Positions 1 to 5,613 of a DNA stretch of 12,415 nt are shown here, one piece after another. The notes under the pieces were generated by a model, which saw nothing but the letters and a program-made list of their open reading frames with translations, was not told the DNA's origin and searched no databases. Where the stretch lies: contig NZ_CALHIQ010000114.1 of NCBI RefSeq assembly GCF_938030725.1, positions 1-12,415 on the forward strand, written 5' to 3'. The position numbers were made by a program, and so were the translations under genes. Position 1 is the first letter of the stretch. Each line of letters opens with the position of its first letter. This stretch comes from an uncultured Fretibacterium sp. (GTDB lineage: Bacteria > Synergistota > Synergistia > Synergistales > Aminobacteriaceae).

Positions 1-2
1 AG

Positions 3-884
3 GTCTACGACCGGGCCTCGGAGTCCATGAAGCTGCACGCCCTGCTTGAGGAACGTTACCGCAACCTGACGCAGCGACGGGACGAGCTGCAGAAGGAGGA
101 GCGCACCCTGTCGCGCCTCGTTTCTAAGAGCGAGAGCATGGGGACGCGCCTGCGGATGGTGATGAACCTGGTGGCGTTGCCGGAGGCGATGCCTGCGGCC
201 CAGGCGGCGGAGATCGTCAACGACAGCGCGCTGGTCACGGCCTTTCAGATCGCCGAGCGCGAGGCCCGATCCTTCGCCCAGGAGCTGCACGACGGGCCCA
301 CCCAGTCCTTTTCGGCCCTTGGCCTGACCCTTGAGATGGCTCAGGAGCTCATGTCCCGGGGGGAGTACTCCGAGGCGGCAGGAGAGCTGAAGCTGGCGTT
401 GAGCCAGTTGCGGGGCGGGCTCAGCGAGGTCCGATCCCTTTTGTTCGGCCTCAGCCCGACGGGGATCGACATGGGGTTCGAGGTGCCACTGAAGCGCCTG
501 GCGGACCAGGTGAAGCGAAGCTGGGGCACGGAGCTGACGTGGAAGCTGACGGGCAAGCTGGAGGAGGTCCCCCTGCTCCAGCGGGGCAACGTCTTCAAGA
601 CCATTCACCAGGCCGTCGTCAACGCCGCGAAGAGCGGCGCCCCTCACGTGAAGGTCACGATCGGCAACTCCCGGCGTATCGTCCGGGTCCTGATCATCGA
701 CGACGGCAAGGGCTTCGACGTGGAGAAGGAGAAGTCGGCGGCGCGGGAGCGGGGCTCCTACGGCCTGCAGAACATGGAGGAGCGGGTTACGGTCCAGGGC
801 GGGGAGTTTGCGGTGAGCAGCGTCATCGGAAAGGGGACGACGATCTCCTTCAAGGTGCCCCTGAGGACCGGGAAGGGGGAGTGA
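3..884 (+). CDS. degS: DegS-like sensor histidine kinase (5' end cut off by window)
   Basis: Cytoplasmic two-component kinase of the HisKA_3/HATPase_c class. It should autophosphorylate on His and pass phosphate to a LuxR/NarL-type response regulator that is not in this window. Numbering from the ATG at 27: residues 1-50 are charged and coiled-coil-like, as in the DegS sensor region. The H-box ELHDGPTQ has its phospho-acceptor at H88. An N-box lies near 194-200, the G1 box IDDGKGF at 224-230 and the G2 region GSYGLQNM at 243-250. The frame stays open to the window edge (VYDRASES precedes the ATG) and DegS sensor domains are longer than what is seen. The gene therefore probably starts upstream and 27 is an internal Met. 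There is no membrane segment in the visible part. Oddity: the N-box reads HQAVVN where DegS proteins have a glutamate (QEAxxN type). No response regulator follows. Family assignment is firm; the DegS name is by similarity. Confidence 0.85.
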   Translation, partial: VYDRASESMKLHALLEERYRNLTQRRDELQKEERTLSRLVSKSESMGTRLRMVMNLVALPEAMPAAQAAEIVNDSALVTAFQIAEREARSFAQELHDGPTQSFSALGLTLEMAQELMSRGEYSEAAGELKLALSQLRGGLSEVRSLLFGLSPTGIDMGFEVPLKRLADQVKRSWGTELTWKLTGKLEEVPLLQRGNVFKTIHQAVVNAAKSGAPHVKVTIGNSRRIVRVLIIDDGKGFDVEKEKSAARERGSYGLQNMEERVTVQGGEFAVSSVIGKGTTISFKVPLRTGKGE

Positions 885-1012
885 GGCGGAGGGGTTGCCT
901 TCTCCCCTGACGACACCTCCCCAGCAGCGCCGGCTCAGCCCTCCCCGCAAGGTTTCGAATCGATCCGTAATGGCCTTGCCTCCGCCCTTCCGCGTAATTC
1001 CGCCCCACCAGT

Positions 1013-1041
1013 TTGACATTTCGCGCCGGTCGGGGTACTAT
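1013..1041 (+). promoter_or_regulatory. Sigma-70-type promoter of the small ORF
   Basis: TTGACA at 1013-1018 and TACTAT at 1036-1041 are separated by exactly 17 bp. This is close to the vegetative consensus and one of the best promoters in the window. The predicted start near 1048 leaves a leader of about 88 nt before the small gene at 1136. Confidence 0.8.
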
Positions 1042-1097
1042 GAACGCCGCGTTGGCCTCATGAACGCTTGGCTGCGGGGTCATGCAAAACTTGATGC

Positions 1098-1130
1098 GGA
1101 GGTGGTGTCCTCCTTTGCAGGAGGGAGGTG
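1098..1130 (+). promoter_or_regulatory. Leader element with alternative SD-sequestering hairpins
   Basis: An anti-SD block CCTCCT (1109-1114) forms a perfect 6-bp hairpin with AGGAGG (1119-1124) across a TTGC loop. The same CCTCC can instead pair with GGAGG at 1098-1102. A second SD, GGAGG at 1124-1128, sits 7 nt before the ATG at 1136 and overlaps the hairpin foot. The pairing is seen directly. A regulatory role is inferred. Confidence 0.4.
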
Positions 1131-1135
1131 AAAGG

Positions 1136-1300
1136 ATGGGATGTGAGACGACCAAGCTGGTCTACTCCGACGAGATGCCCCTGTGGCTTACGTCGGACGG
1201 CTCTCTGGTCCCCGCCGTGCGCGGCGAGGACGGGGCGCTGAAGGGTATTGCGCTTTACCTGAAGGATCGCAGCGGCGCGATGCGCCGGCTCTATGCCTAG
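1136..1300 (+). CDS. Small protein of unknown function (54 aa)
   Basis: I do not recognise this protein. The ATG at 1136 is preferred because the strong SD GGAGGTG ends 5 nt before it; the upstream in-frame ATG at 1082 has no SD. The product has 54 residues, starts MGCETTK and ends RRLYA. It has one Cys at position 3, no hydrophobic segment and no clear signal peptide. The middle (YSDEMPLWLTSDGSLVPAV) is acidic and reads like a short beta-rich domain. The C-terminal part is basic (KDRSGAMRRL). The gene stands alone, with its own near-consensus promoter at 1013-1041 and an intrinsic terminator at 1306-1345, so it makes a transcript of about 300 nt. Strong expression signals argue that it is real and well expressed. 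Its function cannot be read from sequence or context; the SD-sequestering leader suggests translational control. Confidence 0.65.
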   Translation: MGCETTKLVYSDEMPLWLTSDGSLVPAVRGEDGALKGIALYLKDRSGAMRRLYA

Positions 1301-1305
1301 GGAGC

Positions 1306-1345
1306 GCGGCCCCAGGCTTCACAGCGGCGAGGGCCGCTTCTTTTT
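1306..1345 (+). terminator. Intrinsic terminator after the small ORF
   Basis: GCGGCCC (1306-1312) pairs with GGGCCGC (1331-1337) and is followed by the T-rich tract TTCTTTTT (1338-1345). The hairpin starts 5 nt after the stop codon of the small gene. The 18-nt loop is long but the stem is fully G+C. Confidence 0.7.
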
Positions 1346-1360
1346 CTAACGTGGAACGAC

Positions 1361-1376
1361 AGGGCGCGGTCGCCCT
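1361..1376 (+). other. Short perfect hairpin between two terminators
   Basis: AGGGCG (1361-1366) and CGCCCT (1371-1376) form a 6-bp stem with a CGGT loop, followed by only TTTAA. It lies between the two clearer terminators and may be a backup terminator. Its role is unclear. Confidence 0.35.
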
Positions 1377-1417
1377 TTAACCCGGTTTTTCCTGCTGAAT
1401 AAAGATGAAGTCTGAGG

Positions 1418-1454
1418 AACGGGCCGAAGCTCACCGTGAGTTTCGGCCCGTTTT
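1418..1454 (+). terminator. Strong long-stem intrinsic terminator upstream of xerC
   Basis: ACGGGCCGAA (1419-1428) pairs perfectly with TTCGGCCCGT (1442-1451). The stem continues inward through a G-U pair and CTCA/TGAG to a 3-nt loop, giving about 15 bp, and T residues follow through 1454. It insulates the xerC promoter from transcription of the small gene. Confidence 0.75.
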
Positions 1455-1465
1455 ACGATTGAGAA

Positions 1466-1501
1466 CATTTTGAGAAAAATCCTTGTAATTATCCCAAAAA
1501 T
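1466..1501 (+). promoter_or_regulatory. Two candidate CodY boxes at the xerC promoter
   Basis: The canonical CodY motif is AATTTTCWGAAAATT. The stretch CATTTTGAGAAAAAT at 1466-1480 matches 12 of 15 positions and ends just before the -35 element. AATTATCCCAAAAAT at 1487-1501 matches 11 of 15 and covers the end of the -35 and the spacer. The CodY encoded 3 kb downstream keeps the B. subtilis recognition helix, so the same operator is expected. The region is AT-rich, which raises chance similarity. Confidence 0.45.
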
Positions 1502-1510
1502 TGGTATTAT
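1483..1510 (+). promoter_or_regulatory. Promoter of the xerC-hslV-hslU operon (extended -10)
   Basis: TTGTAA (1483-1488), a 16-bp spacer and TATTAT (1505-1510), with an extended -10 TGG at 1502-1504. The predicted start is at about 1516-1518, which coincides with the xerC ATG at 1517. Confidence 0.65.
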
Positions 1511-1516
1511 TTAAAA

Positions 1517-2455
1517 ATGACTGCAGAGATGATGGACCATCTGATCGACGTCTTTGTGGAGTCGGTGCAGAACAGATCGCAATCGGAGCACACTCTGGTC
1601 AACTACGCCTCGGACCTCAAGCAGTTTGCGGAGTACCTTGAGGGGTGCGGCGTGTCGGAGGCCCGGTTGGTGGAGGCGCCGATATTGAGGGCGTACCTGC
1701 GGGCGCTCTTCGGCTGGGGGTATGCCAAGGCGACGGTGGCGCGAAAGCTCTCGTCCCTCCGAAGCTTCTTCGCCTTCCTGAAGGAGCGCGGTGTCCTGGA
1801 GCGAGACCCGGCCCGAAACCTGCGGGGCCCCGGCGCGCCCCGGCGCATTCCCCGCGCCCTCAGCGAGGAGGCGGTGGAGCGCCTCTTTGCTGAGGCGGGG
1901 GCGTCGGAGGAGGCGCTGCGGGACACGGCGATCCTGGAGGTCCTCTACGGCTGTGGGCTTCGCGTTTCGGAGTTGACCAGCCTGCGTTGGGAGGACGTGG
2001 ACCTGGACGAGCGCTGGCTCATCATCCTGGGCAAGGGCAGCAAGGAGCGGCGCGTGCCGTTTGGCCGCTGCGCCCAGCGCGCGCTGACGGCTCTGCGCGG
2101 GACGGAGGCCCTCGGCCCCTTCGTCTTCGTGGGGCACGAGGGAGCGGGCAGCCCCGGCAAGGAGGGGCGAAGGAGGCGGACCGGTCTGAAGCCCATCACG
2201 GTCCGCACGGTGCACCGCGTCGTGAAGGCCCTCGCGGCCCGGGCGGGGCTTGAGGGGGTAACGCCTCACGTCCTGCGCCACAGTTGTGCGACGCACCTTC
2301 TGGAGCGTGGGGCGTCCCTGAAGTTCGTCCAGGAGTTTTTGGGACACGAGAGCCTTGCCACGACTCAGATCTACCTAACGGTCAGCGCCTCATGGATGAA
2401 GGAGAGCTACGCGGCGGCCCACCCCAGAGCCCACGTCGGCACGGACGGGGAATGA
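1517..2455 (+). CDS. xerC: Tyrosine recombinase XerC (CodV-like)
   Basis: Site-specific tyrosine recombinase expected to act with a XerD partner at dif to resolve chromosome dimers. The protein has 312 aa, slightly longer than the usual ~300. The N-terminal SAM-like core-binding domain covers about 8-95 (HTLVNYASDL, LSSLRSFFAFL). The catalytic domain follows, with R149 (GCGLRVSEL), K173 (GKGSKERR), H251 and R254 (HVLRHS), H277 (LGHESL) and the nucleophile Y286 (QIYLTVS). The full catalytic set is therefore present. It is first in an operon with hslV and hslU, as codV is in B. subtilis, so a chromosomal housekeeping role is likelier than a mobile-element integrase. The start is uncertain. ATG 1517 has no SD and lies at the predicted transcript start, which suggests a leaderless mRNA; ATG 1529 or 1532 are alternatives, also with poor SDs. 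Confidence 0.92.
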   Translation: MTAEMMDHLIDVFVESVQNRSQSEHTLVNYASDLKQFAEYLEGCGVSEARLVEAPILRAYLRALFGWGYAKATVARKLSSLRSFFAFLKERGVLERDPARNLRGPGAPRRIPRALSEEAVERLFAEAGASEEALRDTAILEVLYGCGLRVSELTSLRWEDVDLDERWLIILGKGSKERRVPFGRCAQRALTALRGTEALGPFVFVGHEGAGSPGKEGRRRRTGLKPITVRTVHRVVKALAARAGLEGVTPHVLRHSCATHLLERGASLKFVQEFLGHESLATTQIYLTVSASWMKESYAAAHPRAHVGTDGE

Positions 2456-2496
2456 GCCCGTACTGCCGGTGGCCTGTGTCGAAATGATGGATTGGC

Positions 2497-2511
2497 ATTT
2501 TTCTGAAAGGA
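2497..2511 (+). promoter_or_regulatory. Possible internal CodY box at the hslV start
   Basis: ATTTTTCTGAAAGGA matches 11 of 15 positions of the CodY motif, with an uninterrupted TTTTCTGAAA core. It lies within the hslV translation start region, where bound CodY could act as a roadblock. No promoter is evident here, so the role is conjectural. Confidence 0.25.
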
Positions 2512-3053
2512 TGATCACGCTGTTTACGGGAACGACGATTGTCTGCGTTCGGGATGGAGCGCGGGTCGCCATGGCGGGGGACGGCCAGGTGACGCTTGGG
2601 AGTCAGATCATCAAGTCCGGGGCGCGCAAGGTGCGTCCACTGCTGGGAGGAAAGATATTGACGGGGTTCGCCGGCAGCACGGCGGACGCCATGACGCTTT
2701 TGGAACGCTTTGAGAACTGCCTGGAGCAGGAGAAGGGCGACCTGATGAAGGGGGCCGTGAAGCTGGTGCGCGAGTGGCGCATGGACAAGGCGCTGCGCCG
2801 GCTCGAGGCCATGATGCTGGCGGCGGACAGGAGCATGACGCTGCTCCTGAGCGGGGCGGGGGACATCCTGGAGCCGGAGGGGGACGTGGCCTCCATTGGG
2901 TCCGGGTCCGGCTACGCGTTGGCGGCAGGCCGGGCGCTGCGGGAGGCCACGGACTGGAGTCCGGATCGCATTGCGCGTCGCGCCATCGAGCTGGCTGCCG
3001 AGATCTGCATCTACACGGACAGCGTCGTGACCCTGGAGGTGCTTGGAGAATGA
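2511..3053 (+). CDS. hslV: ATP-dependent protease peptidase subunit HslV (ClpQ)
   Basis: Peptidase subunit of the HslUV protease. It forms a double-hexamer chamber, and mature chains use an N-terminal Thr as nucleophile. Counting the Thr in GTTIVCVR as T1, D17 (AGDGQ) and K33 (ARKVR) fall exactly where the family needs them. FAGSTADAMTL and IGSGSGYALAAGRAL are typical, and the C-terminus ICIYTDSVVTLEVL matches HslV. From ATG 2511 the protein has 180 aa with a 7-residue propeptide (MITLFTG) before T1, close to the family size. The frame is also open to GTG 2469 and ATG 2484/2487, which would give leaders of 21, 16 and 15 residues. No start has a well-placed SD, so translation may be coupled to xerC, whose stop lies 55 nt upstream. 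hslU overlaps its stop by 4 nt. Identity is firm; the start is not. Confidence 0.93.
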   Translation: MITLFTGTTIVCVRDGARVAMAGDGQVTLGSQIIKSGARKVRPLLGGKILTGFAGSTADAMTLLERFENCLEQEKGDLMKGAVKLVREWRMDKALRRLEAMMLAADRSMTLLLSGAGDILEPEGDVASIGSGSGYALAAGRALREATDWSPDRIARRAIELAAEICIYTDSVVTLEVLGE

Positions 3054-4456
3054 GCGGGCTGAATTCTGCGCTGACGCCCTCACGGATCATCGAGTACCTG
3101 AACCGCTACATCGTGGGACAGGACAAGGCCAAGCGGGCCGTGGCCATCGCGCTGAGGAACCGCCTGCGCCGGCGGGCGCTGCCCCCGGAGATGGCGCACG
3201 AGATCATGCCGAAGAACATCCTGATGGTGGGGCCGACGGGGGTGGGTAAGACGGAGATCGCCCGCCGCCTGGCGACGCTCTCGGACGCGCCCTTCATCAA
3301 GGTGGAGGCGACGAAGTTTACCGAGGTGGGCTACGTGGGCCGCGACGTGGAAACGATCATTCGCGATCTGACGGAGTTCGGCGTCGCCATGGTGCGCCGG
3401 CGGATGCTCGAAACGATGCAGGCCCCCGCCCTGGAGCGGGCGGAGCAGAGGCTGCTGGACGCGATGCTCCCCAAAAAGGAGCGTAAGTTCTCCATGCCGG
3501 ACCTCATGAAGGCCTTTGGAGCCTCCAATGAGGAGGCTGCGGAGGAGGAGCGAGAGGAGCAGGGACAGGTCGAGGAGAACGCCAGGACGCGCACTCGACT
3601 GCTGGAGATGCTCAGGGCGGGCAGGCTGGACGACCGGGAGGTGGACGTCGAGGTGACGGACGCCGTGACGACGACCCCCATCATGGGGGCTTCGGGCATG
3701 GACAGCATGGGCGTCAACATCAGCGAGATGCTGAGCGGGATCCTGCCGAAGCGCTCCAGGAAGCGCCACATGAAGGTGAAGGAGGCGCTGCGCATCTTCC
3801 AGTCCGAGGAGGCGGAGAAGCTCATCGACAAGGAAACGCTGGCGCGGGAGGCGCTGGAGATCGTTCAGGAGGACGGCATCGTGTTCCTGGACGAGCTGGA
3901 CAAGGTGGTAGTCCGGGGCGGCAGCACGGGCCCGGACGTGAGCCGCGAGGGCGTGCAGCGCGACCTCCTGCCCATCGTGGAGGGCAGCGTCGTCCAGACG
4001 CGCTATGGCCCCGTCAAGACGGACCACATCCTCTTCATCGCGGCGGGCGCTTTCAGCGGGGTGAAGCCGTCGGACCTCATCCCGGAGCTGCAGGGGCGGT
4101 TCCCCATCCGCGTGGAGCTGGAGCCCCTGAGCTGGGAGAACCTGCAGCAGATCCTGACGGAGCCGGAGAACAGCCTCATCCGCCAGTACACGGCCCTCAT
4201 CTCGACGGAAGGCACGGAGCTGGTCTTCACGGAGGAGGCGACGGCGGAGATCGCCAAGCTCTCCAGCAAGATGAACGCCGAGATGGAGGACATCGGGGCC
4301 AGGCGGCTGCACACGATGATGGAGCAGTTGCTGGAGGAGATCAGCTTCAGCGTCTGCGACCGGAGCGTCGAACGAATCGAGATCACCGCGGACCTCGTGC
4401 GCGAGCGCCTCGCCTCCCTCGTGGAGGACCGTGACATACGACGTTATCTTCTGTGA
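3050..4456 (+). CDS. hslU: ATP-dependent protease ATPase subunit HslU (ClpY)
   Basis: AAA+ unfoldase ring that feeds substrates to HslV. The start is the ATG overlapping the hslV stop (ATGA, 4-nt overlap), with GGAGG 10 nt or so upstream; this gives 468 aa (family about 440-470). It begins LTPSRIIEYLNRYIVGQDKAK, the HslU N-terminal signature. Walker A GPTGVGKT is at 61-68, the pore loop GYVG at 94-97 and Walker B IVFLDELD at 277-284. GRFPIRVEL near 349-357 carries the arginine finger region, and GARRLH at 417-422 is sensor 2. The C-terminus DIRRYLL matches the tail that inserts into HslV. Residues about 110-250 form the variable I-domain, rich in Glu/Arg with an acidic run (EEAAEEEREE). Translational coupling to hslV fits fixed stoichiometry. 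Confidence 0.96.
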   Translation: MSGLNSALTPSRIIEYLNRYIVGQDKAKRAVAIALRNRLRRRALPPEMAHEIMPKNILMVGPTGVGKTEIARRLATLSDAPFIKVEATKFTEVGYVGRDVETIIRDLTEFGVAMVRRRMLETMQAPALERAEQRLLDAMLPKKERKFSMPDLMKAFGASNEEAAEEEREEQGQVEENARTRTRLLEMLRAGRLDDREVDVEVTDAVTTTPIMGASGMDSMGVNISEMLSGILPKRSRKRHMKVKEALRIFQSEEAEKLIDKETLAREALEIVQEDGIVFLDELDKVVVRGGSTGPDVSREGVQRDLLPIVEGSVVQTRYGPVKTDHILFIAAGAFSGVKPSDLIPELQGRFPIRVELEPLSWENLQQILTEPENSLIRQYTALISTEGTELVFTEEATAEIAKLSSKMNAEMEDIGARRLHTMMEQLLEEISFSVCDRSVERIEITADLVRERLASLVEDRDIRRYLL

Positions 4457-4502
4457 CCTGCCGGTCTGGCAGCGAATTTGGGTTAGCGCCCTCTCTATTG
4501 TG

Positions 4503-4531
4503 TTGAATTGTCGTGAAATTATTGTTATACT
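4503..4531 (+). promoter_or_regulatory. codY promoter with an overlapping candidate CodY box
   Basis: TTGAAT (4503-4508), a 17-bp spacer and TATACT (4526-4531), with an extended -10 TGT at 4523-4525. AATTGTCGTGAAATT at 4506-4520 matches 11 of 15 positions of the CodY motif, overlaps the -35 and fills most of the spacer, an arrangement expected for autorepression. The promoter is convincing. The operator is inferred. Predicted start about 4538. Confidence 0.7.
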
Positions 4532-4628
4532 GTAGCAACAGGACAGCAGACGGGCGAATCACAGCGTGCGGCATCGCGTGTCGCGTTGGCCCCGTTTCTA
4601 AATCTTGACGCAGTGGATGGCCGTGCGG

Positions 4629-4656
4629 TTCCTCCGCCGGTCATCCCCAGGAGGAA
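4629..4656 (+). promoter_or_regulatory. Hairpin sequestering the codY ribosome binding site
   Basis: TTCCTCC (4629-4635) pairs perfectly with GGAGGAA (4650-4656) across a 14-nt loop, burying the AGGAGG SD (4649-4654) that serves the ATG at 4665. It sits in a leader of about 125 nt. The pairing is direct; translational control is inferred. Confidence 0.35.
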
Positions 4657-4664
4657 TTCTATTG

Positions 4665-5588
4665 ATGGCAAAGAGAACTGAGAAGCGACGTGGAACGAAG
4701 GAAGCGAAAGCTGAGGGGACGCTGGATATCCTGAGCGCTTCCGTCACGGATAGCGGGTGGGAAGCGGGGCCCTGCTCGGAAGCGGTGACGAAGGCGATGG
4801 AGGACATCCTTGAGAAGACGCGGCAGGTGGGCCGGGCGCTGCAGAACCGCCGGGAGGGGGACCTTCTGGACTACGACAGGTTGTCCCGGCTCCTCTCCGA
4901 ATTTTCCACGGCAAACGTCTACATCGTGGACAAGGGCGGCAAGCTGCTGGGGCACAACTGGCTTCCGGACTACGAGTCCAAGGCCCTGTCGGACAGCATG
5001 AGGGACGGCGTCATGCCGGAGGAGTTCGTGGTCCGGATGAACCGGTGCAGGGACTCCGAGGTCCACGACGAGGACGCCTTCCTCTTCGACGACGACTACG
5101 AGGGCGAGCGGCCGGAGAAGCACCTGATGTACGTACCCATCATCGGCGCTGCGGCGGAGCGGCTGGGGACGGTGCTGCTGGTCCGCTTCCACGCCCCGTT
5201 CCTGCTTCGGGACCTCCTGCTGGCGGAGTACCTGGGCACGCTGGTGGGCATCGAAATCCTGAACGAGCGCAACCGGACGATCGAGGAGCGCTCCCGCGAC
5301 CGCATTGCCGTGCAGATGGCGATGCGAGCCCTCTCCTACTCCGAAGTGGCCTCCATGAAGCACATCCTGGCGGAGATCGACGGGCTCGAAGGGGTCGCCA
5401 TCGCGAGCAAGGTGGCGGACCGCGTGGGGGTGACGCGCAGCGTCATCGTCAATGCGCTTCGCAAGCTGGAGAGCGCGGGGCTCATCGAGAGCCGCAGCCT
5501 GGGGATGAAGGGCACCTACATCAAGGTGCTGAGCCCGCTCTTCGTGGAGGAGCTGGGCGTGGCCACCACCCCCCGCGTGTTGTACTGA
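4665..5588 (+). CDS. codY: GTP/nutrient-sensing pleiotropic transcriptional regulator CodY
   Basis: Global regulator of metabolism, motility and stationary-phase genes. In Firmicutes it binds DNA when loaded with branched-chain amino acids and GTP. ATG 4665 has AGGAGG 10 nt upstream (a TTG at 4662 is also possible), giving 307 aa against 259 in B. subtilis. The extra length is mostly a basic, probably disordered N-terminus (MAKRTEKRRGTKEAKAEG). The GAF sensor domain runs about 45-200 (NVYIVDKGGKLLG, YVPIIGAAAERLGT). A long linker helix follows, then a winged helix at about 225-290: IASKVADRVGVTRSV and SRSLGMKGTYIKVL are nearly identical to B. subtilis. The sensor pocket is less conserved: aligned on PEE(F/Y), B. 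subtilis R61, M62, M65 and F71 correspond to A107, L108, S111 and M117. The gene has its own promoter, so it can be expressed apart from xerC-hslVU. Its short C-terminal tail ends TTPRVLY. Confidence 0.95.
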   Translation: MAKRTEKRRGTKEAKAEGTLDILSASVTDSGWEAGPCSEAVTKAMEDILEKTRQVGRALQNRREGDLLDYDRLSRLLSEFSTANVYIVDKGGKLLGHNWLPDYESKALSDSMRDGVMPEEFVVRMNRCRDSEVHDEDAFLFDDDYEGERPEKHLMYVPIIGAAAERLGTVLLVRFHAPFLLRDLLLAEYLGTLVGIEILNERNRTIEERSRDRIAVQMAMRALSYSEVASMKHILAEIDGLEGVAIASKVADRVGVTRSVIVNALRKLESAGLIESRSLGMKGTYIKVLSPLFVEELGVATTPRVLY

Positions 5589-5613
5589 AGGGGCCGCGGA
5601 ACGCTTCGTGGTG

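Noticed and set aside
890..908. AGGGG/CCCCT hairpin just after the histidine kinase stop as a terminator
   Set aside because: Only 5 bp with a 9-nt loop and no T tract follows.
1082..1135. 18-residue N-terminal extension of the small protein from ATG 1082
   Set aside because: No SD precedes it, whereas ATG 1136 has a strong, well-spaced one, and the extension spans the leader hairpin.
1405..1473. 22-codon ORF starting MKSEERAEAH across the second terminator
   Set aside because: No SD, and most of its codons are the two arms of the terminator stem, so the frame is a by-product of the hairpin.
1517..2455. XerC-like recombinase as the integrase of a mobile element
   Set aside because: It is the first gene of a conserved chromosomal operon with hslV and hslU, with no att-like repeats or other mobile genes nearby; composition matches the neighbours.
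2774..3049. Upstream extension of the hslU frame into hslV
   Set aside because: It overlaps well-conserved HslV codons and has no HslU similarity; the ATGA overlap at 3050 gives the canonical N-terminus.
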